Source of the DNA: Episyrphus balteatus
Lineage: Eukaryota; Arthropoda; Insecta; Diptera; Syrphidae
Assembly (NCBI RefSeq): GCF_945859705.1
Contig: NC_079136.1
Coordinates: 54,760,094-54,824,093, forward strand
Direction of reading: 5' to 3'
Length of the DNA: 64,000 nucleotides
In this document: positions 22,852 to 33,230 of the stretch, piece after piece
How the letters are laid out: each line of letters opens with the position of its first letter
Position numbering within the stretch: the first letter of the stretch is position 1
Position numbers and translations under genes: made by a program
Notes under the pieces: generated by a model
Databases searched by the model: none
What the model saw: only the letters and a program-made list of their open reading frames with translations
What the model was told of the DNA's origin: nothing

Positions 22852-23433
22852 ATGGCTCATTTCCACCACTTTGCTTTTCTATTCGGTTTTATTGCTGCCG
22901 CACATGCAGTGGGAGTAGTTTTGCAAGGACCAAGCATCTACCAACCCCAATTACTGACCAAACAAGTTGAAACCGTTGATCTCAGGCCACAATATACATT
23001 CAGCTACGACGTTAAGGATCCCTCAACTGGTGACATCAAGAACCAAATAGAATCACGAGATGGTGATGTTGTGAAAGGATCGTATTCTCTCCTGGATGCC
23101 GATGGCTTGACAAGAACTGTCCAATACGCTTCAGATGGTGTTAATGGATTCAATGCTGTAGTCACTCGTACAGGAACCAAACAAATCTTAGCTGATCCAG
23201 CTCCAACTCTGATCAAGAGTATTCCAATTCTTCAACAACCAACTTTGATCAAATCAATTCCAAGCATCATCCAAGGCCCATCTCTTATTAAATCACCAGG
23301 TCTTTCTCTTCTCGGTGGCATCCAATCTCTCGGCTCGCCATATGGGCAAGCATATTCGAGCAGTAATTTGATAAGATCACCACCATCACTCGGCCTGGTT
23401 TCGAATCTTAAAAGCTCACAACTGATTTATTAG
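22852..23433 (+). CDS. RR-2 cuticular protein, intronless (palindrome C, left copy)
   Basis: Secreted chitin-binding cuticle protein of 193 residues in one exon. I start at 22852 (MAHFHH) rather than at the in-frame ATG at 22804, because 22804 lies within the leader conserved in all related genes. The six-codon first exon of its relatives is fused directly to the second (HFHH then FAFLFGFIAAAHA), so the intron has been lost cleanly. Signal peptide about 1-19. The RR-2 domain is about 42-104 (RPQYTFSYDV ... NGFNAVV). The tail has TLIKSIP repeats and ends SSQLIY. It differs from its sister at a handful of residues, including ADPAP for AAPAP. Confidence 0.94.
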   Translation: MAHFHHFAFLFGFIAAAHAVGVVLQGPSIYQPQLLTKQVETVDLRPQYTFSYDVKDPSTGDIKNQIESRDGDVVKGSYSLLDADGLTRTVQYASDGVNGFNAVVTRTGTKQILADPAPTLIKSIPILQQPTLIKSIPSIIQGPSLIKSPGLSLLGGIQSLGSPYGQAYSSSNLIRSPPSLGLVSNLKSSQLIY

Positions 23434-23504
23434 TCAAAAGATGAAATGTCTTTTAGCATAGTTTTATTTTGTTTCCAGTTTTTAGTGTAAGGATAGTTTT
23501 TGTA

Positions 23505-23510
23505 AATAAA
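23505..23510 (+). terminator. Polyadenylation signal AATAAA
   Basis: About 70 bases after the stop at 23433 (TGTAAATAAAACAT). Confidence 0.65.
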
Positions 23511-24119
23511 ACATATTTTAGTCTCTGCATAAATTCAATCTTTTTATTTGGGAAATTATTCATGGGCATTTTGGTTGTAGTCAAAGCTCAAGTAAACTCG
23601 AACACCATGCATCACGTTAAAATGGTTCAAAGACAAATTAAATTTTCTACCGAAATTAATTTATTAAAAAAATTTTAAAATTAGTTTTGATCCAAATTCT
23701 AACCTCTTTAATTTAATGACAATAATTTAAGAAATTAAATTTTTAATGAATCACTATCAATTTCGTTTCTTATTCCGGTGCTTCAAAACGTTGTGCTTAC
23801 AAAATAGAGAAGGAGTAAATAGAAAAGTCTTTTAACACTTTTTCCTAATTTTTAACTTTTTTGGATTAGACAAAAATGCGAAAAAAGTTAATAATCGTTA
23901 AATTTTGGACTTTTAGAATACCGTAAAACGATACTTTATTGCGTTTTTTTTTTTGTTTTCTTAAAGCAAGTGCCAAAACTGATTTAAATCTTAATTTAAT
24001 AAAATTTACGGAGTTATGAATACCAGAGTTATGCGCGGCAGAGTTATGCGTGCAAACTTATGAAAAACCGAACTTATGAAAAACCGAACTTATGAAAGAC
24101 CAAAGCTATGAACAACAAA

Positions 24120-24490
24120 GCTATAAATCGTGGTTGTTGGGTTGGGTCATGAAAAAAAAAAATATAGGACGGGGGTGTCCATTCCCCCGCTAAGGTGGGA
24201 GAGGCAATTTTCTATAAATTGGATTAACTTGGAAAAAAAATTTATTTAAAATCAACGGTTACACCAACGATAACGTGCTATACCTTTTTGTAAAGCCAAA
24301 AGCTTCCAAAAAAAAAATATATAGGTACCTATGCCTTTCTCAAAAAAAAAATTATTTCGATTTTTTTTAAATTTATCAAAATCCCCAAGACATTTTCGGA
24401 TCCAGATTTCTGTTTTTTGTTTAAAAAGAAATATCTACCTAAGAGCATAGAGTTTTAAAAACTAAATTAGTATACTACCTAAATTACTTA
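24120..24490. repeat. Dispersed repeat, second copy
   Basis: Related to 20690-21172 in opposite orientation: GGTTGGGTCATG, TAAATTGGATTAACTTGG, AAAATCAACGGTTACACC and AACGTGCTATA occur in the same order as in the inverse of that copy. It abuts the Tc1-type element at 24493. Confidence 0.5.
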
Positions 24491-24492
24491 TA

Positions 24493-25978
24493 CACTGCCG
24501 CTCATCTGAATAGGTTCACATTTTAGTTCATTTAAAATTTGGCCTGTCTTGGTATTTAATGCAATGGCACATCTTTTTTATGTATGTAACGAGAGAACAT
24601 CTTTATGCGCTTAGTTTAGGAGAAAAAAAATTGTCTTGGGGCCTACCGTTCTTCTCACACGGTAGCTAGACCAAATCTAGTCATAAAATCAAGCATATTT
24701 TTTGGCTCATCTGAATAGGTTCAAAAGCAAAAATGTTAATAAATGATGAGTTGCATGGGTCTGTTGGACTCAAAATTGTGTCTGTCAATAAATCTGATTG
24801 TGTATAACCTGTAAGGATGAAAACGGGTCGTGAAAAATCTTTAGGCGCGGAAAAAATGTGGAAAATAAAAGAAGAATTTGAATTAGACTGAAACCAACGA
24901 TGCATTGGGACAAAAACAAACACAAGTTAAAATTTAGTAAGCAGTTATTTGCGCAATATCCAAGGGTATAGAAACAACATTAAAAGTCGATGTAACTCAG
25001 TCACAACATGGGCCGATAGATGTGCAATGATCAGAATAGCATGACTTCGAGCTAAAAATTAAGCTGAAAACCGGTATAAAATGCAGTGTAACGACGGCAA
25101 AACGGGTTGTCAGAAGTGGTAAACATTTGAGGAGAACAAAACCTCGCAAAAATTACCACTTTACAAACCACGAACAGAAACTCACCTCCAATAGTAAAAA
25201 AAACTCTGTTTGAAATTGCAGATAAAAAGTTTTGTATGAGGAAATAGCAAATCCGACTTTCACGACAATTTTTTTTTTATTGGAGGTGAGTTTCTGTTCG
25301 TGGTTTGTAAAGTGATAATTTTTGCGAGGTTTTGTTCTCCTCAAATGTTTACCACTTCTGACAACCCGTTTTGCCGTCGTTACACTGCATTTTATACCGG
25401 TTTTCAGCTTAATTTTTAGCTCGAAGTCATGCTATTCTGATCATTGCACATCTATCGGCCCATGTTGTGACTGAGTTACATCGACTTTTAATGTTGTTTC
25501 TATACCCTTGGATATTGCGCAAATAACTGCTTACTAAATTTTAACTTGTGTTTGTTTTTGTCCCAATGCATCGTTGGTTTCAGTCTAATTCAAATTCTTC
25601 TTTTATTTTCCACATTTTTTCCGCGCCTAAAGATTTTTCACGACCCGTTTTCATCCTTACAGGTTATACACAATCAGATTTATTGACAGACACAATTTTG
25701 AGTCCAACAGACCCATGCAACTCATCATTTATTAACATTTTTGCTTTTGAACCTATTCAGATGAGCCAAAAAATATGCTTGATTTTATGACTAGATTTGG
25801 TCTAGCTACCGTGTGAGAAGAACGGTAGGCCCCAAGACAATTTTTTTTCTCCTAAACTAAGCGCATAAAGATGTTCTCTCGTTACATACATAAAAAAGAT
25901 GTGCCATTGCATTAAATACCAAGACAGGCCAAATGTAAAATGAACTAAAATGTGAACCTATTCAGATGAGCGGCAGTG
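24493..25978. mobile_element. Tc1-type foldback element with IR/DR ends
   Basis: The element begins CACTGCCGCTC and ends GAGCGGCAGTG, flanked on both sides by TA (24491-24492 and 25979-25980), the Tc1/mariner target duplication. The two halves are near-perfect inverted copies of about 700 bp (24493-25192 and 25278-25978) around a loop of about 85 bp. Each arm holds two direct copies of GCTCATCTGAATAGGTTCA (24500 and 24705; inverted at 25748 and 25953), the IR/DR arrangement of some Tc1-like transposons. Each half also carries a broken piece of Tc1-type transposase. It looks like an inverted dimer of a transposon's 5' half and cannot move by itself. Confidence 0.85.
25013..25188 (+). pseudogene. 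Broken Tc1-like transposase fragment (mirrored in the other arm)
   Basis: Read in frame from about 25091, the plus strand gives a stretch containing TAKRVVRSGKHLRRTKPRK, like the end of the DNA-binding region of Tc1 transposases (typically V.RVL...G...R..RKKP.LT). Just upstream, near 25013-25040, another frame gives DRCAMIRIA, like the usual DR.I.RIA segment. Stops and frame changes separate them. The mirror copy is on the minus strand, about 25283-25458. The catalytic DDE domain is absent. Confidence 0.6.
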
Positions 25979-25984
25979 TAATTT

Positions 25985-26250
25985 TGAAAAAAATTAGTTA
26001 GTCATTTTTTTCAATATTTTTTTTTTTAAATTTTGATTTTGAAAATTAATTATTCTAAAACTACCTAAAACAAGTACATTAACAGCTTCATTTAAAAACA
26101 TTATAAAAATCTTAGTTTTTGAATATGCATAAAGGTATAGAACGTTTTTTTTTTTTGGTGTATCCGTAACAAGAGAAATAGACATCCCTTCCCATTACAT
26201 TTTTGGTAGATTTCTCCTGAATCATCGAGTATTTCGTTCCTCTCAATGGT
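25985..26250. repeat. Dispersed repeat, third copy (partial)
   Basis: Contains TTTGATTTTGAAAATTAAT, GTATAGAACG, TTCCCATTACATTTTTGG and TTCTCCTGAATCATCGAGTA, in the order seen at 20690-21172. It directly follows the Tc1-type element, so that element sits between two oppositely oriented copies of this repeat. Confidence 0.45.
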
Positions 26251-26769
26251 TGCAAGCCAAACAACCACGATTTATAGCTTAAGTGTTCATAGTTCTGGTT
26301 TTTCATAACTTTAGTTTTTCATAACTTCAGTTTTTCATAACTTCAGCCTTTCATAAGTTCGGTTTTTCATAAGTTTGCACGCATAACTCCGCCACGCGTA
26401 ACTCTGGTATTCATAACTCCGTATATTTCATTAAATTAAGATTTTAATTAAGTTAAAAATTAGGAAAAAGTGTTAAAATTTTTGAAAAAAAATTATGCAT
26501 ATTTAGTTAAGTTAAGAGATTTTTCTGTTTTAATTTCTTAAATTATTGTCATTAAATTAAAGAGGTTAGAATTTGGATCAAAACTAATTTTAAATTTTTT
26601 TTAATAAACTAATTTCGGTAGAAAATTTAATTTTCTATGAAAAGTGTCTTTGAACCATTTTAACGTGATGCTTGGTGTTCGAGTTTACTCGAGTTTTGAC
26701 TACAACCAAAATGCCCATGAATAATTTCCCAAAGAAAAAGGTTGAATTTATGCAGAGACTAAAATATGT

Positions 26770-26775
26770 TTTATT
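26770..26775 (-). terminator. Polyadenylation signal AATAAA
   Basis: On the minus strand, about 70 bases after the stop at 26847, matching the position in the sister gene. Confidence 0.65.
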
Positions 26776-26846
26776 TACAAAAACTATCCTTACACTAAAA
26801 ACTGGAAACAAAATAAAACTATGCTAAAATACATTCCATTTTTTGA

Positions 26847-27428
26847 CTAATAAATCAGTTGTGAGCTTTTCAGATTCGAAACCAGGCCCAGTGATGGTGG
26901 TGACCTTACCAAACTACTGCTGGAGTATGCTTGCCCATATGGCGAACCAAGAGATGAGATGCCACCGAGAAGAGAAAGACCTGGTGATTTAATAAGAGAT
27001 GGTCCTTGGATGATGCTTGGAATTGATTTGATCAAAGTTGGTTGTTGAAGAATTGGAATACTCTTGATCAGAGTTGGAGCTGGAGCAGCTAAGATTTGTT
27101 TGGTTCCTGTACGAGTGACTACAGCATTGAATCCATTAACACCATCTGAAGCGTATTGGACAGTTCTTGTCAAGCCATCGGCATCCAGGAGAGAATACGA
27201 TCCTTTCACAACATCACCATCTCGTGATTCTATTTGGTTCTTGATGTCACCAGTTGAGGGATCCTTAACGTCGTAGCTGAATGTATATTGTGGCCTGAGA
27301 TCAACGGTTTCAACTTGTTTGGTCAGTAATTGGGGTTGGTAGATGCTTGGTCCTTGCAAAACTACTCCTACTGCGTGTGCGGCAGCAATAAAACCGAATA
27401 GAAAAGCAAACTGGTGGAAATGAGCCAT
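26847..27428 (-). CDS. RR-2 cuticular protein, intronless (palindrome C, right copy)
   Basis: Secreted chitin-binding cuticle protein of 193 residues, single exon, start at 27428 (MAHFHQFAFLFGFIAAAHA). The CAG codon followed at once by TTTGCT is exactly the exon1-exon2 junction of its intron-bearing relatives, which shows a precise intron loss. Signal peptide about 1-19; RR-2 domain about 42-104; tail with TLIKSIPSIIQGPSLIKS and a Ser-rich end. It keeps the family TATA box, leader, Grainyhead-like site and upstream motif, so a wholesale retrocopy is unlikely. It converges with its sister at 22852-23433. Confidence 0.94.
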   Translation of the reverse strand: MAHFHQFAFLFGFIAAAHAVGVVLQGPSIYQPQLLTKQVETVDLRPQYTFSYDVKDPSTGDIKNQIESRDGDVVKGSYSLLDADGLTRTVQYASDGVNGFNAVVTRTGTKQILAAPAPTLIKSIPILQQPTLIKSIPSIIQGPSLIKSPGLSLLGGISSLGSPYGQAYSSSSLVRSPPSLGLVSNLKSSQLIY

Positions 27429-27483
27429 GTTAACTATTCTGATACAGAAAACTGTTTGATATCCAATAGGACACAATATTTTC

Positions 27484-27491
27484 CTTTTATA
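27484..27491 (-). promoter_or_regulatory. TATA box (TATAAAAG)
   Basis: Minus strand, in the same TGTGTATAAAAGGAAAA context as the sister gene, about 56 bases upstream of the ATG. Confidence 0.75.
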
Positions 27492-27565
27492 CACATTTCG
27501 TGTTCAGTGATCTCAATGCAAATTCAATTAAAAATAAAATGATAAAAACTGCATATGGTTAATCT

Positions 27566-27573
27566 ACCGGTTT
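27566..27573 (-). promoter_or_regulatory. Grainyhead-like site (AAACCGGT)
   Basis: TCAAGAAACCGGTAGATTA on the minus strand, 75 bases upstream of the TATA box. The sister arm has a decayed AAAGAAACCTGTATA at the same place. Confidence 0.45.
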
Positions 27574-27807
27574 CTTGATTCACGTGCTGCACAACACAAA
27601 GAGTAAATTTTCGATCTCAGTCTCAGACTTCATTTCTCACTGAAACTTAGACTTAGTCCGTCACCTAGACTTGCCCCAGTTCTCTTGACGTTGTGGAACA
27701 ACTACAAAATTACTTTTTACCAAGAGATTTTAATATTCTCTTGAATATCTGTAAATATTGAATGATATAATGTTGCACTTAATTTTCGTTCATTCCTATT
27801 ACTGGCT

Positions 27808-27820
27808 TTGGCTGATGTAA
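27808..27820 (-). promoter_or_regulatory. Shared upstream motif TTACATCAGCCAA
   Basis: Exact match on the minus strand, about 390 bases before the ATG at 27428. Confidence 0.5.
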
Positions 27821-27840
27821 TACGAAAACATATTAGAATC

Positions 27841-30800
27841 ATTAGTTGAAGGGTGCAGATGATGTTTTTTTCCCCAAAAAAAGATATATTTTACTAAGAT
27901 CTTCTTTTATTATGAAAAAAAAGCAAAATCAATTTCTTTCAATTTTTCTTTTTTGAAAACGGTCAAAATCCGTTTTGAGGAACAATTTCTTTTTGTTGTT
28001 ACGATTTTTATTCTATTTTGTACCAAAAACTTTGAGTGGGTTGCGAAAGTGGAAGATGAACCGAATCGATAAACCTATGAATTAAAAGAATCATAGCAAA
28101 CAGATGGTATCGAGCTCTTTACTCAATTTTTAGTACATTTTTTTAAAGATGGATCTCAATATAATACACGGAAAAAGGATTAAATCGCTTGAACTCGTCT
28201 TTTTTCCTATGATCTTATGTCGTAAATAAATAAAAAAAAGAAGAAGATTAGTGTTATAATACAATTTTCTATATAGCTACTACTGAAATAAATCAATAAA
28301 GTAGAAGAGTAAGCAATTTATTGATCTTGTCAAATTATTGATTTAATATAGTTTTTTATTGCCTTTAGTCCATACAAAAATTTGGTATATCGTCTCACTC
28401 TACCTCACTTGGAATCATCAGTTTACTTATCGTGAGACACCTTGTCAATACGCAAATTTTTGTTTATACTCCAACTTTAATTATAATTATTTTCTAGTTA
28501 CGAAAAAGTAGCATAGATTCCACAGTTTTGGTAAAATTCAACAAAACAATACACTTATTTGTGCCTGAACATAATTCTCTTAGAATATAACCTAACTTTA
28601 TTTAGTTGAAAAAATTGATGAAAAAATCACTTTTTCAATATTTATGGGATAAAAACATAAACTTAATTTGTTTAAACAATAGAATTACATACATCATTTA
28701 AAAGGTCTTTCCAAAAACATATATAACATATTGAGAATTATTAAAAAAATGACTGAGATATTGATAGATTACATCGTAAAGTCTGTAAAAATGTTTTTTT
28801 TTGTAAATAAAAAAAAATGGAGGGTTCCAAAAATATAACAAAATTATTTTCATGCATTATTCGACCATACGAACAGCCTACACTATGTAATTTGTCGGGT
28901 GTATTTTCAGTATCGCAACGCGTATTATAAATAATAAAACTTCATACGGTTATGTTCGGAATTGATATGCGAAGTATTTAAATTAAAAAAAAAAAAACTT
29001 TTTGAAGCTTATCCATTAAATGAAAAAATTGTATTATCAATTCTTAAAAACCTCAGTAAATTTTTTTTAGATGATAACAAATAAAATCCTATAAAAAATA
29101 TATTTAAAAAAGTATACCTAGTATATACATTTTTAGATTTCGCAAATCGTTTGTATAGCTTAAAATAATTTATATTCTGGTATCAATTATAATTTAATCA
29201 TCATGTAATGCATAAGTAGTAGCTAACAGTTAATACAATTTCGCAAAAACCAGCTACTTTTTTTATGTTATTTCTAACTTTCTCAGCTTTTGAGTAAGCG
29301 CTACATTTAAACTTAAAAAAAAATTCGTTGCTACGTTTTTGCATTTTTGTTCTTAATTTTAAATTTTTAATCAATTTTTCTTTTTGTTTGTTTTAACATT
29401 TTTATTTATTAAAATAAATTATAAGAAAAACACCTTCAGAGATTTTCAATTTTTGTTTTCTAAAAATTATTTATTATACAAGAAACAGAAAGTTATTCTT
29501 CGTTTGGTAGTAAAATCCATTTAAAAAGATGTTTTTTGTTGTAGCTTTTAAAACAAAGGAGAATGCCAAAAAATATGGAGACAAAATTCAGTACCGCTAA
29601 AAATGAGACGTTTCTTACTTTGGCGAAATTTCCCGCCAGCATAGATCTGAAAATGATTAGAAACAATAGGTTTGCCTGACTACCAAACTTGTAGCTTTTT
29701 AAATGCTTTTGAACTATACAAACTTGTTTTTAATAGCCTCAACAGTTTTTTGCCATTTAAAATTCTGATATAGCTAGTTAAATTCTAATTTGTTGCGTAA
29801 AAATTTTTTTTGTAGCTCTACCCAATCAATTTTTATTTCAACTTAAAGTTCCAGAAGTGCACTTCCGGTATGATCAGTCCAGTGAAGACATTTAAAAAAA
29901 AATCATGTGCGCAATTCACACGTGGTAGAAGTGAAACCTTAAAAACTCATTTTTCTTGAAAAAAAAATTTATATCTTGCATCACCTTTAATGAATTTTAG
30001 ATCATCTAAAAGCTTATTTGTTTATCTTTTATATGATGCTTGAATCATATTTCTACGATGCCTAAAAAAAAAGTAAGAATTTTTTAAAGCCGACCATGTC
30101 GAAATTTCAAACTGAGATTACGGTACATCCTACATCGTCAACATATCTCCACAGGTGTTTTGAGGTATTTTTTCAAGTTTCTCAATTTAATATTGTGTAA
30201 CTTGTAGAGCATGGTACGTGTGATATTTCAAATGAAAGGTAATATTATCAGCATGCGTATTAAAGTTAAATCAAATGTTTATGTGCTCTAGATCAAAAGA
30301 TATAACATGTTAAGAAAAATAAAATCTTTTCACCGTTATCTCAAGACTTTGAATATGAAATTAATTGAAATTTTGTACAGTTAGAGTTTATTTTATAACA
30401 TATATGCAGTATTAATTTCATTCATTTATCTATTAAAACAAAAAAGTTGTAATCAATTTCTTTCTCCTGTCGCAATTTTGTTTCATCGTATTTCAAATCA
30501 TTACGAGCCTAAAGATATTTCTCTTCAAAAATAACTTTTTTAAATTTTGTTTTTGCCAGTAATTGAAGCTTTTCATAAAAAAGTTTCTTAGTTGAAACAC
30601 TTTTTAAAGTATTCAAGGGTTTGTTTAAAAAAATTTGGTTTAAAACTAAGTTTTAAAAATAAAAAAAAATGGGAAATCCAAATTTTGTGTTGCATAATGA
30701 AACGTGAAAACCTCGATTTTGTAGCTCGATCAGTTTTCTTGTTATTCAAGATTCCGCTAAAATAAGTCAAAACCTCATAAGTACCAAACGATAATAATTT

Positions 30801-31095
30801 TCAAAAAAGTTGAGACTAAGATGGTTTAATTGTTTTCAGAAACAAAACAGTAGCCCTGAAAATGCATACCTTAAGTTAGTGTGTTTTGTGGTTTCATGGA
30901 ACCATAAAAAACTTTCAAAAATTTGGTGTATTCAATTTCTCGAGCACAATTTTTGAAGTACCTATAGGTACTGAGATAGTTTTCGTAGAGTCAAAAAAGA
31001 AGCTAAGTTATTGGCTTAAATTTGCTGACTTTGTTTCAAGGCCAAAATTTTACTAACGAATTATACAAAATTGTCATATTGTTTTTTAACAAAAA
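27841..31095. other. Intergenic DNA with one dispersed repeat
   Basis: No gene. About 30100-30320 belongs to a dispersed repeat family also found near 46.0-46.25 kb and 57.6-57.86 kb. The rest is AT-rich without supported features. Confidence 0.5.
30100..30320. repeat. Dispersed repeat (CCATGTCGAAATTTC family), copy 1
   Basis: Contains CATGTCGAAATTTC, ACTGAGATTACGGTAC, CTCCACAGGTGTTTTGAGG, TTGTGTAACTTGTAG and AAATGAAAGGTAAT. The inverse of these blocks appears in order near 45990-46215 and again near 57650-57825. Confidence 0.7.
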
Positions 31096-31310
31096 TTTAT
31101 TGAAACATAAAAAGTAAGCATTGATGAAACAATAAGTAGTGTGAAAGTAACAAAAAATAAAAAGTTTACATATAATTACATTGTAATACAATAAGAATCG
31201 TTATCATAGAGCCTTTAAGAAAATATTAAAAATGCGTATAATTATTATTTACAGAGTTCATCGTGGATATCGAGCGGTATTGTGACATTTAACAAAGATG
31301 ATAATATTTC

Positions 31311-31933
31311 TTAACCTATCAAGTGTCCTCCAAGTCCAAGTCCCAATGGCGATCCAATTGGTTGTCCAATTCCAAGTCCCAAAGGCGAAGCAATTGCTGG
31401 TCTAATAAGTGGAGACAATGGTTGCAATTGTGGGATTCCAGCCAAAGGAGATGAAAGAATTGAAGGAATACTCTTAATCAAAGTTGGTTGAAGGGTCTTA
31501 ATAACTGGCTGAGCAGCAACAATTTGCTTGCCAATTGGTGTTCGTGAAACAACAGCATTGAATCCATTAATACCATCCGAAGTGTATTGGACAATTCGTT
31601 GTAAGCCATCAGCATCGATCAATGAGTAAGCACCTTTAACTATATCACCATCGCGGGTTTCCTCTTGGCTCTTGCTGTCGCCAGTGGTGGGATCGTTTAC
31701 ACTATAGCTGAATGTGTACTTTGGTGGAGCTTCAACTTCGATTCTCTTGGTCAAGACGGTTGGTTGCAAAATGCCACCAGCCAACAAACCGGCATTGGCA
31801 GCCATAACGCAAGCAAGAAGGACAACAAACTGATGAAAAATTCAAAAAAAATATATAAAAATTAGAAATTTTATTGGTTTTCAATGTTTCAGAACTTAAG
31901 CTAGAATATTATGGTTCTTACTTTGAATGCCAT
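31311..31933 (-). CDS. RR-2 cuticular protein (singleton)
   Basis: Secreted chitin-binding cuticle protein. Exon 1 is 31922-31933 (MAFK), the intron is 31830-31921 (GTAAGA...CATCAG), and exon 2 is 31311-31829, giving 176 residues. Signal peptide about 1-17 (ends AANA). A short linker contains GGILQPTVLTKR. The RR-2 domain is about 36-98 (PPKYTFSYSV, EETRDGDIVKGAYSLIDADG, NGFNAVV). The tail is rich in Pro, Leu, Ile and Gly (TLIKSIPSIL, then GLGIGQPIGSPLGLGLGGH). It is related to the pair at 39.9 and 43.9 kb by the ILQPT.LTK linker, but no inverted sister is visible next to it. Confidence 0.94.
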
Positions 31934-31988
31934 GTTACTGGATTTGGTGCCGAATACTGTTTGATGCCCAAAAGGTGCATTATTTGTC

Positions 31989-31996
31989 TATTTATA
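31989..31996 (-). promoter_or_regulatory. TATA box (TATAAATA)
   Basis: About 56 bases upstream of the ATG at 31933; the leader contains CATCAAACAGTATTCGG. Confidence 0.7.
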
Positions 31997-33230
31997 TGAA
32001 TTTTTTTCGATAGAAAATCGTAGACATGGGTGGAGAAAAAAATCTGCAACAATTTAGATTTTTTTTTTTTTGTGTATATTTTGACCATGGTGCGTGTAGA
32101 GTGCGTGCAGGTTGACATTGATAGTGCATTCGCTAAGAAGAAGGAGCGGTTTTGGCTACGACTTGAAACCTGATTGGAGTAGGTTAATATCAAATTTGTA
32201 ATTATGAATTGGTTCAAATTCGCTTTTGCCGGCTGATGCAATTTTTTATGAATTTTAATCACAGTTACTTCACTTAGAAGTGCGTAAGCCGTAAACAAAT
32301 TTAGGGTGGCGAAATAAAGTAGACAACAACAAAAATACAAAATTAAAGAAAAATACAAACAAGTTCATCCTATCTTTAATATTTCAGGTATAACTTTTTA
32401 TTAAAAAGTTAATCTTTTAATTGCACATATCTTTAAAAGTTGAATGACAAAAGATAGGCATCTTAAATAAGAAATATTAAAAAAAATACAACAACTATAC
32501 CTCTTATTAAACTTTCTTCCAATTCACATCATGAAAGATCATCGCAATTCAATATTTTCTTTTATACACTTGTTAGAGCTTGGCTTAGAGTAGTCTTTGT
32601 GTAGTTTTTTGTGTTTGAACTTATGTAATTCTTATTTAAATAATTTTTTTGGTTAAAATCTTAAATTCTTACATGGTTAAAACAATTGGACAATTAAAAC
32701 GCTTCCAACGATTTTTCATTTCTTGAGTTACAATAATAGTAGATAGTAAGCTATGATAGAACAGATGAAAATACAGTCAAATCCCTCTAAGTCGAATTTT
32801 AACGGGACATAAAATTTGGTACAAGTTAAAGCGAAATTCGAATAAGATTAAATAATATATTTTTTTTCTTCTAAATTTTTAATTAAAAATGGTCATAAAT
32901 TTGAGTTAGAGGATTAACGCAACAGTCACCTAAAGGACTGTGTATTCGATAGCCAAAAAAGTCCCTGAAAAGGAGTTTTTGGTTACTAAGTAAAAAAATA
33001 TAACAAACAAATTCTATTTATTATTTAAGAATATGAGGAAATTTTAAATGTTTAATCCTTATTTGAAAGGATTTTGTTTTTTAGTTTATTAATCAACACT
33101 GACTACAAAGAGTAGGAAAATTGTATTCATTAAATAATTGCAAATGCTATTTAATATGGATTTGGGTGTTTTCACGGGCCAAAGTTGTAATTTACATTAT
33201 TTGCCTTTTGTGCACGTTCACTGTGACGTA
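31997..33230. other. Intergenic, nothing recognised
   Basis: AT-rich DNA. The open frame at 31918-32358 (minus) overlaps the promoter of the gene at 31311-31933 and has no domain, so it is not called. Confidence 0.5.

Larger units (their letters stand above)
22440..24125. repeat. Left arm of gene-bearing palindrome C
   Basis: Inverted copy of about 26255-27840. It carries the motif at 22469, the TATA box, the intronless gene and a 3' region with several CTTATGAAAAACCGAA repeats (24050-24110), matched by TTCATAAGTTCGGTT-type repeats near 26350. Confidence 0.8.
26255..27840. repeat. Right arm of gene-bearing palindrome C
   Basis: Inverted copy of 22440-24125, with the gene at 26847-27428. Includes the series of TTTTTCATAACTT repeats at 26290-26400. 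Confidence 0.8.

Noticed and set aside
24681..25790. Two identical 80-residue frames (24681-24923 minus, 25548-25790 plus) as a gene pair
   Set aside because: They are the mirrored arms of the Tc1-type foldback, antisense to the transposase remnant, without signal or splice context.
31918..32358. 146-codon minus-strand frame upstream of the gene at 31311-31933
   Set aside because: It overlaps that gene's first exon, TATA box and leader in another frame and has no recognisable domain.
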